DNA of 12,122 nucleotides from Hadesarchaea archaeon (GTDB taxonomy: Archaea; Hadarchaeota; Hadarchaeia; Hadarchaeales; Hadarchaeaceae). The stretch spans positions 1 through 12,122 of the forward strand of contig JACIWF010000027.1 in the NCBI GenBank assembly GCA_014361095.1, read 5' to 3'. Both the position numbers and the translations under genes were made by a program. Shown piece by piece: positions 6,603 through 12,018 of the stretch. How positions within the stretch are numbered: position 1 is the stretch's first letter; each line of letters starts with the position of its first letter. Below the pieces are notes generated by a model that had not been told where the DNA came from, searched no databases, and was given only the letters and a program-made list of their open reading frames with translations.

Positions 6603-7358
6603 ATGCCGGTGGAGAAAAGCTTCATCAAGCAGGGGATCAAACGCGTTCAGCTGGAGACTTATCTTGAGAATGAACTTTCCAAGGCCGGATACGGCGGCGT
6701 CGATATAAAGAGAGTTCTCACTGGCACGAGGGTAACTGTTTACGTGGAGAGACCAGGGATGGTGATCGGTAAGAAGGGCAAGAGCATCAAGCAGCTGACC
6801 GATGATTTGGAGCAAAAGTTCGGTTTGGAAAATCCCCAGGTTGAGGTCGTGGAAATACCCAAACCGGAGCTGTCGGGGCCGATCATGGCCAAGCACATCG
6901 CCTTTGCGCTGGAGCGAGGTTTGAGCGTTCGCAGGGTTGGACAGAGTATGGTCAGAACGATAATGGGTGCTGGTGCCAGAGGAGTGGAGATAGTGATCTC
7001 GGGAAGAATTGCCGGGGAGCGATCAAGACGAATGAGATTTTATAAGGGATATTTGAGCAAGGCAGGAGAGCCGGCACACAAGCTGGTTAGCCGTGGTCAA
7101 GCGGTGGCGAAGTTAAAACCTGGAATCGTGGGAATCAAGGTGAGCATAATGCCTCCGGATGTCCCACTGCCAGGAGAAATAAGGATCACCGAGACAGCAG
7201 CCGAGACCAAGGAAGCGCAGTCGGTTGAAAAAACTGAGGAAAAGGTTGAGACCGAGACAGCAGCCGAGACCAAGGAAGCGCAGTCGGTTGAAAAAACTGA
7301 GGAAAAGGTTGAGAATACTCCAGAGGAGGGTGCTGAAGATGGCGACGCTCAGGCCTGA
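6603..7358 (+). CDS. rps3: Small-subunit ribosomal protein uS3 with repeated acidic tail (251 aa)
   Basis: uS3 forms part of the mRNA entry channel on the 30S head. The N-terminal domain starts MPVEKSFIKQGIKRVQLETY. A type II KH domain carries VIGKKGKSI (GKKG at residues 56-59), and the C-terminal domain ends near residue 195 at LPGEIRIT. Beyond this core lies a Glu/Lys/Ala/Thr-rich tail (about residues 196-251) made largely of two identical 21-residue repeats, 196-216 and 217-237, encoded by a perfect 63-bp tandem duplication. Short acidic tails are common on archaeal S3, but the exact repeat is unusual. GGTGAGGAG just upstream of ATG 6603 is the ribosome-binding site. The last 20 bases overlap the start of uL29, whose Shine-Dalgarno lies inside this tail. 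Confidence 0.97.
   Translation: MPVEKSFIKQGIKRVQLETYLENELSKAGYGGVDIKRVLTGTRVTVYVERPGMVIGKKGKSIKQLTDDLEQKFGLENPQVEVVEIPKPELSGPIMAKHIAFALERGLSVRRVGQSMVRTIMGAGARGVEIVISGRIAGERSRRMRFYKGYLSKAGEPAHKLVSRGQAVAKLKPGIVGIKVSIMPPDVPLPGEIRITETAAETKEAQSVEKTEEKVETETAAETKEAQSVEKTEEKVENTPEEGAEDGDAQA
7188..7313 (+). repeat. Perfect 63-bp tandem duplication in the uS3 tail
   Basis: Bases 7188-7250 and 7251-7313 are identical at every position, including synonymous sites. Each copy is 21 codons, so the reading frame is kept; each starts ACCGAGACAGCAGCCGAGAC and ends AAAAGGTTGAG. Translation gives an acidic/lysine-rich helix-forming unit. The base before each copy differs (C against G) and the match ends after 7313, so these are the natural limits. 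Perfect identity points to a recent duplication or ongoing copy-number exchange. Confidence 0.97.
7325..7332 (+). promoter_or_regulatory. Shine-Dalgarno site of uL29, inside uS3
   Basis: GGAGGGTG lies six bases before ATG 7339, within the last codons of uS3. It fixes the uL29 start well downstream of the first in-frame ATG (7225), which lies inside the uS3 repeat. Confidence 0.7.
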
Positions 7359-7548
7359 GGAAATAAGGTCGATGAGTTTCGATGAAATGCTGCAGAAGTT
7401 GAGGGAACTGAGATCGGAGCTGGCTAGAGCTAGAGCCACGGCGGCCGCGGGAGGATCGCTGGAAAATCCGGCAAGAATCAGGGAGCTCAAGCGTGCGATC
7501 GCCAGAATACTTACCATTATAAGAGAAAAACAGAAAGGAGGTGGATGA
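7339..7548 (+). CDS. rpl29: Large-subunit ribosomal protein uL29 (69 aa)
   Basis: uL29 is a small helical hairpin next to uL23 near the tunnel exit. The sequence MATLRPEEIRSMSFDEMLQK, followed by LRELRSELARARATAAAGGS and NPARIRELKRAIARILTI, is the normal archaeal L29 pattern of two amphipathic helices, with the usual length of about 69. ATG 7339 is chosen because of the strong GGAGGGTG six bases before it. An upstream ATG at 7225 in the same frame would add 38 Arg/Lys-rich residues that are only a shadow of the uS3 tail. The gene overlaps uS3 by 20 bases. The end KQKGGG and stop TGA 7546-7548 carry the Shine-Dalgarno of the next gene. Confidence 0.96.
   Translation: MATLRPEEIRSMSFDEMLQKLRELRSELARARATAAAGGSLENPARIRELKRAIARILTIIREKQKGGG
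7537..7543 (+). promoter_or_regulatory. Strong Shine-Dalgarno site of aIF1
   Basis: GGAGGTG, a seven-base match to the archaeal consensus, lies within the last codons of uL29. It is eight bases before CTG 7552 and only one base before the out-of-frame ATG 7545. The spacing suits CTG 7552 and is too short for ATG 7545, so this site supports a CTG start for aIF1. Confidence 0.65.
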
Positions 7549-7551
7549 GCA

Positions 7552-7860
7552 CTGCAAGAGATATGTAAGGTTTGTGGTCTGCCCAAAGAACTCTGCGTCT
7601 GCGAGGAAATAGCTCGAGAACAGCAACGTATAAACATATATGTCATCAAAAGAAAGTTTGGCAAGTTCGTCACGGTTATAGAGGGACTCGACGACAAGCA
7701 GGTCAGCATCAAGGATTTGACCAAGAGATTGAAATCTGAGCTTGCCTGCGGTGGAACTTGGAAAGATGGACGCATAGAGCTGCAGGGGCACCACGAACAA
7801 CGTGTGAAAGAAGTGCTCGTGAGTCTTGGGTTTACTCCTGAGATGATAAACATGAGGTAG
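7552..7860 (+). CDS. Translation initiation factor aIF1 (SUI1/eIF1 family), probable CTG start (102 aa)
   Basis: aIF1 binds the 30S subunit near the P site, helps mRNA and initiator tRNA binding, and rejects wrong start codons. The frame is intact from TGA 7546-7548 to TAG 7858-7860. From CTG 7552 it reads MQEICKVCGLPKELCVCEEI, with a zinc-knuckle pattern C5-x2-C8 ... C15-x-C17. A complete SUI1 domain follows, with IYVIKRKFGKFVTVIEGLDD (residues 29-48), ACGGT (65-69), DGRIELQGHH (72-81) and a C-terminal helix with VKEVLVSLGF. Its place between uL29 and rnp1 is standard in archaea. There is no in-frame ATG, GTG or TTG near the N terminus; the first TTG is at codon 60. CTG 7552 has GGAGGTG eight bases upstream and gives the expected length. 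ATA 7561 is a poorer alternative. A fused uL29 readthrough product or a one-base sequencing error are other explanations. The protein identity is firm; the start is inferred. Confidence 0.9.
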   Translation: MQEICKVCGLPKELCVCEEIAREQQRINIYVIKRKFGKFVTVIEGLDDKQVSIKDLTKRLKSELACGGTWKDGRIELQGHHEQRVKEVLVSLGFTPEMINMR

Positions 7861-7868
7861 GTGGCGTT

Positions 7869-8141
7869 ATGCCGGTAACTAAGAAGAATATATTGCGGCA
7901 CGAGCTTATTGGGCTCGAGGCACAAGTCGTGAGTAGTTCGGATCCTAATCTTTTGGGAACCTACGGTAAGATTTTGGATGAAACAAAAGATATGCTGGTG
8001 ATTGAACACATGACAGCCGCAAAGATAGTTCCGAAATCAGGTTCAACTTTTGAGATAAAACTACCGGATGGTCAGACCGTGGTTGTGGAAGGCAATAAAT
8101 TGGTCGGTCGCCCAGAGGAAAGGGTTAGGCGGAAGAGGTGA
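7869..8141 (+). CDS. rnp1: RNase P protein component 1, Rpp29/Pop4 (90 aa)
   Basis: Rpp29 is a protein subunit of archaeal RNase P, the ribozyme that trims the 5' leader of pre-tRNA; it pairs with Rpp21 and aids the specificity domain. The sequence shows the Sm-like barrel pattern: HELIGLEAQVVSSSDPNLLG, then GKILDETKDMLVI and the strand pair around FEIKLPDGQTVVVEGNKLVG, ending RPEERVRRKR. The archaeal length of about 90-100 is met, lacking the eukaryotic N-terminal extension. GGTGG at 7860-7864 lies four bases before ATG 7869. The gene sits eight bases after aIF1, and its stop overlaps possible upstream starts of uS17. Its location among ribosomal genes is the usual archaeal one. Confidence 0.94.
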   Translation: MPVTKKNILRHELIGLEAQVVSSSDPNLLGTYGKILDETKDMLVIEHMTAAKIVPKSGSTFEIKLPDGQTVVVEGNKLVGRPEERVRRKR

Positions 8142-8146
8142 AAATG

Positions 8147-8461
8147 ATGGTCGGGATGGAAATTGAGCCACCAAAGGAGAAATGTTCTGATCCTAAATGT
8201 CCTTTTCACGGCAATTTATCGGTTAGAGGTAAGGCGCTGGAGGGGGTCGTTGTCAGCGATAAAATGGCCCGCACGGTCACGGTCGAGTTAGAGCGAATGC
8301 GCTGGGTGGCCAAGTATGAAAGATATGAGCGGAGGACCTCGAAATATCATGCTCACAACCCTCCTTGTATCTCGGCAAAGGCGGGTGATCGGGTAAAGAT
8401 AATGGAATGTAGGAGACTGAGCAAGACGAAGTCGTTTGTGGTCGTTCAGAAACTGGGGTGA
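8147..8461 (+). CDS. rps17: Small-subunit ribosomal protein uS17 (104 aa)
   Basis: uS17 binds 16S rRNA early in 30S assembly through an OB fold. The archaeal N-terminal segment CSDPKCPFHGNLSVRG contains the cysteine/histidine pattern of archaeal S17. The OB core follows with LEGVVVSDKMARTVTVELER and RRTSKYHAHNPPCISAKAGD, then VKIMECRRLSKTKSFVVV. Start choice is uncertain among GTG 8138, ATG 8144 and ATG 8147; GAGGTGA at 8135-8141 is best spaced for ATG 8147 (five bases). The stop codon overlaps the Shine-Dalgarno of uL14. Confidence 0.96.
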   Translation: MVGMEIEPPKEKCSDPKCPFHGNLSVRGKALEGVVVSDKMARTVTVELERMRWVAKYERYERRTSKYHAHNPPCISAKAGDRVKIMECRRLSKTKSFVVVQKLG

Positions 8462-8465
8462 TGGA

Positions 8466-8891
8466 ATGGGAAAGAAGGGTGCAGGAACAGCCATAGGTGT
8501 GACTGCGGTTACTCCGGTACGTGTGCTTCCAGTTGGAGCAAGGCTGGTAGTTACTGACAATACTGGGGCCAGAGAGATTCAAATCGTAACCGTCATGGGA
8601 TACAAGGGAAGACGCAGGGCGATGGCCAAGGCCGGCGTTGGTGACAGGATAGTGGCTTCGGTGAAAAGGGGAACGCCCGAACTCAGAAAGCAGCTGGTTC
8701 AGGCTGTTGTGGTGCGGCAGAGAAAGGAGTACCGCCGTCTCGATGGCATGCGCGTGATGTTCGAGGACAATGCTGCGGTCCTGATTACCCCGGAAGCAGC
8801 ACCGAGGGGATCGGAGATAAAGGGACCAATCGCGAGAGAGGCAGCGGAGAGATGGCCTAAGGTGGCCGGGATAGCCTCTATAGTGGTGTGA
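8466..8891 (+). CDS. rpl14: Large-subunit ribosomal protein uL14 (141 aa)
   Basis: uL14 lies at the subunit interface of the 50S and forms bridges to the 30S. The fold is recognised from ARLVVTDNTGAREIQIV, MAKAGVGDRIVASVKRGTPE, VRQRKEYRRLDGMRVMFEDN and the C-terminal GSEIKGPIAREAAERWPKV, all archaeal L14 signatures. ATG 8466 is preferred over an in-frame ATG at 8436, because the latter would add ten residues from the uS17 reading region and GGTGAT at 8457-8462 lies before 8466. The length of 141 is within the archaeal range. Confidence 0.97.
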   Translation: MGKKGAGTAIGVTAVTPVRVLPVGARLVVTDNTGAREIQIVTVMGYKGRRRAMAKAGVGDRIVASVKRGTPELRKQLVQAVVVRQRKEYRRLDGMRVMFEDNAAVLITPEAAPRGSEIKGPIAREAAERWPKVAGIASIVV

Positions 8892-8894
8892 GCT

Positions 8895-9257
8895 ATGGTG
8901 TCCAGTCAACCGAGAAAACAGCGGGCGAGGCTTTACTCATTACCCATCCACAAGAGGAACAAGTTGATGTCTGCCAGATTGAGCAAGGAGTTGCGCGAAA
9001 AATATAAAATCAAATCACTTCCGGTGAGAAAAGGCGATCGTGTGAAAATTTTGCGGGGAGACTTCAAGAAACTGGAAGGTGAGGTCTTAGAGGTAAACCC
9101 CAAAGAGCAGACAATCACGGTTCAGGGGGCTAACATAACCAAAAGCGATGGTTCCCAAGTCAACCGACCAATACATCCCTCCAACGTTATGCTGATAAAG
9201 CTAGTTGAGGACAAGGAGCGTATAGGAAGTTTGGTGAGGAGGTCAGAGAGTGGCTAA
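8895..9257 (+). CDS. rpl24: Large-subunit ribosomal protein uL24 (120 aa)
   Basis: uL24 starts 50S assembly by binding the 5' region of 23S rRNA. The archaeal/eukaryotic form shows the N-terminal stretch PRKQRARLYSLPIHKRNKLM and SARLSKELREKYKIKSLPVR, then a KOW motif at about residues 45-70 (KGDRVKILRGDFKKLEGEVL) and the segment with RPIHPSNVMLIKL. The length is normal for archaea. It starts three bases after the uL14 stop. Its last eight bases overlap the GTG start of eS4, and its codons contain the eS4 Shine-Dalgarno. Confidence 0.96.
   Translation: MVSSQPRKQRARLYSLPIHKRNKLMSARLSKELREKYKIKSLPVRKGDRVKILRGDFKKLEGEVLEVNPKEQTITVQGANITKSDGSQVNRPIHPSNVMLIKLVEDKERIGSLVRRSESG
9238..9243 (+). promoter_or_regulatory. 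Shine-Dalgarno site of eS4, inside uL24
   Basis: GGAGGT lies six bases before GTG 9250 and so supports GTG as the eS4 start codon. It lies within the last codons of uL24. Confidence 0.7.
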
Positions 9258-9978
9258 AAAGGGAACCAGCAGGCACTTGAAGCGTTATGCGGCACCTAGG
9301 TCGCTGAAGTTGCCCCGCAAGGCGCGAGTCTGGGTGGTTAAACCAGCCCCCGGACCTCACCCCGCAGAGAGAGCCATCCCCCTGCGAGTTTTGTTGCGTG
9401 ATTATCTCTCGATAGCAAGAACTGCGCGAGAAGCTGATAGGGTGATAAGTAAGGGAGAGGTCCTCGTTGACGGAAAGATTAGGAGAGCTCCAGATTTCCC
9501 CGTCGGTTTCATGGATGTGGTCAAATTGCCGACGCTCGACACCAATTACAGAATCTGGCTCGATCACCTTGGCAGGTTAGTTCCTGTGAAAATTCTTTCG
9601 TCTGAAGCCTCAATTAAACTTTGTAAAGTTGTCAGAAAGCAATGTGTTAAAGGCAAAAGGATTCAGCTTACCCTCCACGACGGTAGAAATATAGTCGGAG
9701 ATCTCTTGGAGTATAAGCCAGGCGATGTGGTGAAGATTTCACTACCGGAACAGGCCATTATGGAAAGACTGCCCCTTGAGGTTGGCAATATCGCAATGGT
9801 TACAGACGGTAACAACGTGAGCAGGGTAGGCAAGATTACTGAGATAAAGAAAATGGTTGGTCCCCAGCCGAATGTAGTTGTTCTGGAGGACGGAGGTTTA
9901 ACCTTCCAGGCTCCGGAGAACTATATTTTTGTCATAGGTAAGGAAAAGCCAGCCATAAGTTTGCCGGTGAGTGAATGA
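9250..9978 (+). CDS. rps4e: Small-subunit ribosomal protein eS4 (242 aa), GTG start
   Basis: eS4 is a 30S protein found only in archaea and eukaryotes. It begins MAKKGTSRHLKRYAAPRSLK (GTG read as Met) and continues with the typical AERAIPLRVLLRDYLSIART. An S4-type RNA-binding region at about residues 42-75 includes READRVISKGEVLVDGKIRR. The central domain follows, then a KOW-like segment near residues 175-205. The length matches archaeal S4e. GTG 9250 follows GGAGGT at a spacing of six bases. The gene overlaps uL24 by eight bases, and its stop overlaps the uL5 start as ATGA. Confidence 0.97.
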   Translation: MAKKGTSRHLKRYAAPRSLKLPRKARVWVVKPAPGPHPAERAIPLRVLLRDYLSIARTAREADRVISKGEVLVDGKIRRAPDFPVGFMDVVKLPTLDTNYRIWLDHLGRLVPVKILSSEASIKLCKVVRKQCVKGKRIQLTLHDGRNIVGDLLEYKPGDVVKISLPEQAIMERLPLEVGNIAMVTDGNNVSRVGKITEIKKMVGPQPNVVVLEDGGLTFQAPENYIFVIGKEKPAISLPVSE

Positions 9979-10484
9979 ATCCAATGCGACAAATCCGGGT
10001 GGAAAAAGTGGTGCTGAACATAGGGGTCGGCGAGGGCGGTGATAAGCTGGCTAAGGCAGAGAAGGTCATGGAGATGGTGGCGGACCAGAAGCCGACCAGA
10101 ACTTATGCCAGAAAATCTATCCGGGACTGGAGGGTGAAGAAGGGTGAGCCCATCGGTTGTAAGGTCACCCTACGTGGGGAAAAAGCCATTAAAGTGTTGA
10201 AAAAGCTGCTGGATGCGGTTGACAAAAAAATTAAGGAAACTTCTTTTGACGAAAGCGGTAATGTTTCCTTCGGCATTAAAGAGCACATTGATATCCCAGG
10301 GATTTCATATGATCCTGAGATCGGCATATTCGGCATGGATGTTTCTGTGGCGCTGGAAAGGCCGGGATATCGGATAAAAAGGAGAAGCCTACTGCGCAGG
10401 CCAATCTCAAAGAAACACCAGGTCACCAAGGAGGAAGCGATAAATTTCATGATTAACAATTTTGGAGTTGAGGTGGTACGGTGA
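9975..10484 (+). CDS. rpl5: Large-subunit ribosomal protein uL5 (169 aa)
   Basis: uL5 binds 5S rRNA and contacts P-site tRNA and the 30S head. The sequence has the archaeal L5 pattern: MNPMRQIRVEKVVLNIGVGE, KPTRTYARKSIRDWRVKKGE, GCKVTLRGEKA, VSFGIKEHIDIPGISYDPEI and IFGMDVSVALERPGYRIKRR. The length is typical of archaea. ATG 9975 overlaps the eS4 stop (ATGA), with GGTGA four bases upstream. ATG 9984 is a possible but less likely internal start. Its stop overlaps the uS14 GTG start as GTGA. Confidence 0.97.
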   Translation: MNPMRQIRVEKVVLNIGVGEGGDKLAKAEKVMEMVADQKPTRTYARKSIRDWRVKKGEPIGCKVTLRGEKAIKVLKKLLDAVDKKIKETSFDESGNVSFGIKEHIDIPGISYDPEIGIFGMDVSVALERPGYRIKRRSLLRRPISKKHQVTKEEAINFMINNFGVEVVR

Positions 10485-10627
10485 CAAAGAGAAAGTTTGG
10501 AAAGGGAGCGCATAGATGCATACACTGCGGTAGCTATGGTCACGTTTACCAGCAGCACGGGCTAAGGCTTTGCCGCCGCTGCTTCAGAGAGCTGGCCCCT
10601 AAGATCGGCTTTAGTAAATACAGCTGA
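10481..10627 (+). CDS. rps14: Small-subunit ribosomal protein uS14, zinc-binding type (48 aa), GTG start
   Basis: uS14 is a small protein of the 30S head. The frame from GTG 10481 to TGA 10625-10627 encodes 48 residues starting MTKRKFGKGAHRCIHCGSYG. It has a zinc-ribbon pattern C13-x2-C16 ... C31-x2-C34, then FRELAPKIGFSKYS, all typical of archaeal S14/eukaryotic S29. It is short and starts with GTG, so it is easily missed. AGGTGG at 10471-10476 lies four bases before the start, and the GTGA overlap with the uL5 stop suggests coupled translation. Confidence 0.96.
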   Translation: MTKRKFGKGAHRCIHCGSYGHVYQQHGLRLCRRCFRELAPKIGFSKYS

Positions 10628-10636
10628 GGCATGGCT

Positions 10637-11026
10637 ATGTTGTTAGATCCATTGGCTAATGCTCTTTCGAAGATCGACAACTATGAACGGGCTAGAAAGA
10701 AGGAGGTCATCATCGACCCGGCATCTAAGCTGATCAGGGAGGTATTCCAGATAATGCAGGAGGAGGGATACATTGGTGCCTTTGAGTTCATTGATGATGG
10801 AAAGTCGGGTAAGTTCAGGGTGGAGCTGAAAGGGAAGATTAACAGATGCGGGGCGATAAAACCCAGGCATGCAACTAAGGTCAGCGAATATGAAAAATGG
10901 GAAAAGCGCTATCTGTTGGCTTCTGGCTTTGGTCTGCTCATCGTTTCGACGCCCAAGGGAGTAATGACCCATACAAAGGCGAAGGAGCTTGGCCTGGGCG
11001 GAAGGTTAATTGCGTACGTTTATTGA
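10637..11026 (+). CDS. rps8: Small-subunit ribosomal protein uS8 (129 aa)
   Basis: uS8 binds the central domain of 16S rRNA and is a primary assembly protein; in bacteria it also represses the spc operon. Family features are the N-terminal LDPLANALSKIDNYERARKK, then FQIMQEEGYIGAFEFIDDGK and the C-terminal GFGLLIVSTPKGVMTHTKAK with GGRLIAYVY. Two close starts exist: ATG 10631 and ATG 10637. GAGG at 10626-10629 lies one base before the first and seven before the second, which favours 10637. The length is normal. It is the last gene before a 73-base spacer. Confidence 0.96.
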   Translation: MLLDPLANALSKIDNYERARKKEVIIDPASKLIREVFQIMQEEGYIGAFEFIDDGKSGKFRVELKGKINRCGAIKPRHATKVSEYEKWEKRYLLASGFGLLIVSTPKGVMTHTKAKELGLGGRLIAYVY

Positions 11027-11099
11027 TCTTGATGTTTAACCTCACGTTTTTTATGGAGAAAAACGGAGAATAGACGGGACTAATAATAAAGGTTGTATC
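11027..11099 (+). promoter_or_regulatory. 73-base spacer before uL6 with possible internal promoter
   Basis: This is the longest gap in the ribosomal-protein run. It holds a TTTAAC box (11035-11040), a T-run TTTTTTATGG at 11047-11056 and AT-rich TAATAATAAA near 11081-11090. A TATA box at about 11047-11054 would place transcription start near 11075-11080. The Shine-Dalgarno before uL6 is weak (GGTTG), which fits a short-leader transcript starting here. The T-run could instead be a partial terminator. Both readings rest on composition only. Confidence 0.3.
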
Positions 11100-11630
11100 A
11101 TGTCGCGAATAGTTCAGGAGAAAATCGAAGTGCCTGATGGCGTTGAGGTCAGGGTCGAAGGCAAGCGGGTCGAGGTTAGTGGTAAAAAGGGAAAACTCAC
11201 ACGGGAATTTGATTTACCAGGACTGAAGATAAAAGCAGATGGGCGCACCATCATTGGAGAGATTTCTTCCCTGCGCCGCAAGGACAAGGCCGCACTGGGC
11301 ACCTTCAAAGCCCACATAATGAACATGGTAAAAGGAGTCACCGAAGGTTTTGTCTACAAACTTCGCGTTGTTTATTCTCATTTTCCGATCACGGTGAAAG
11401 TTGAGGGAAAGCACGTAACCATTCACAATTTTCTGGGTGAGAGATCTCCACGGGTTGCGGAGATAGTGGGCGATGTTGCCGTGGAGGTCAATGGCGATGA
11501 AATTATTGTTAGGGGAATAAATAAGGAGGATGTGGGACAAACGGCATTCAACATCGAGCAGGCGACCTATGTGAGGCACCGGGACCGCAGAATTTTCCAA
11601 GACGGATGTTATATAGTTGAAAGGTCGTGA
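11100..11630 (+). CDS. rpl6: Large-subunit ribosomal protein uL6 (176 aa)
   Basis: uL6 binds the sarcin-ricin region of 23S rRNA near the factor-binding site. Two similar L6 folds are visible. The first includes GVEVRVEGKRVEVSGKKGKL, the second FPITVKVEGKHVTIHNFLGE followed by NGDEIIVRGINKEDVGQTAF and the C-terminal DRRIFQDGCYIVER. AHIMNMVKGVTEGFVYKLRV joins them. The length is the usual archaeal one. Unlike its neighbours it is not overlapped upstream and has only a weak ribosome-binding site, so it may head its own transcript. Confidence 0.97.
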   Translation: MSRIVQEKIEVPDGVEVRVEGKRVEVSGKKGKLTREFDLPGLKIKADGRTIIGEISSLRRKDKAALGTFKAHIMNMVKGVTEGFVYKLRVVYSHFPITVKVEGKHVTIHNFLGERSPRVAEIVGDVAVEVNGDEIIVRGINKEDVGQTAFNIEQATYVRHRDRRIFQDGCYIVERS

Positions 11631-11634
11631 TCTT

Positions 11635-12018
11635 ATGGAGAAAAAGCGATTGCCAAAGTTTAGACGCCAGGAATGGTTCAGGTTCAAGAGACTGGGTGAA
11701 AAGTGGCGTAGGCCTAGGGGACGGGACAGCAAATTGCGCCTTAGGATCAGGGGCAAGGGCAGCCTAGTTTCCATTGGTTATCGGGTTCCTAAGGCCATCA
11801 GGGGCCTCCATCCGTCTGGCCTTGCCGAGGTGCTGGTGAAGAACATATCCGATCTTGAGAAAATTGACGCAACCAAGCAGGCAATTCGAATTGCCTCAAG
11901 CGTGGGAAGAAAAAAGAGAGAACAGATCTTGAAAAGAGCGGAAGAGCTGAAGATAAAGGTGCTGAATCCGGGGGTAAAGAAGGATGAAGCTGGACACGAA
12001 GAAAAGGCTAGCGGCTAA
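11635..12018 (+). CDS. rpl32e: Large-subunit ribosomal protein eL32 (127 aa)
   Basis: eL32 is found only in archaea and eukaryotes and binds the large-subunit rRNA. The basic N terminus KRLPKFRRQEWFRFKRLGEK, then WRRPRGRDSKLRLRIRGKG and VSIGYRVPKAIRGLHPSGLA, are clear L32e signatures. The C-terminal half ATKQAIRIASSVGRKKREQI with the final KVLNPGVK is also typical. ATG 11635 is preferred over an in-frame ATG at 11617 inside uL6. The final 35 bases overlap the start of eL19, a longer overlap than elsewhere in this run. Confidence 0.96.
   Translation: MEKKRLPKFRRQEWFRFKRLGEKWRRPRGRDSKLRLRIRGKGSLVSIGYRVPKAIRGLHPSGLAEVLVKNISDLEKIDATKQAIRIASSVGRKKREQILKRAEELKIKVLNPGVKKDEAGHEEKASG

Noticed and set aside
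7225..7338. Upstream in-frame ATG that would lengthen uL29 by 38 residues
   Set aside because: The added residues are only the alternate frame of the uS3 repeat; the strong Shine-Dalgarno and family length support ATG 7339.
7113..8009. Long antisense open frame of about 298 codons across uS3 tail, uL29, aIF1 and rnp1
   Set aside because: It is antisense to four recognisable genes, has a Ser/Phe/Leu-rich translation with no known domain, and includes the mirrored uS3 repeat; it arises because the sense codons lack the complementary stops.
8436..8465. Upstream in-frame ATG for uL14
   Set aside because: It lies within uS17 codons and adds ten residues unlike L14; GGTGAT sits before ATG 8466.
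8277..8909. Antisense open frame of about 210 codons over uS17 and uL14
   Set aside because: A low-complexity Ser/His/Arg translation opposite two conserved genes; a shadow frame.
11032..11073. 13-residue mini-ORF between uS8 and uL6
   Set aside because: No convincing ribosome-binding site and no recognisable peptide; expected by chance in an AT-rich spacer.
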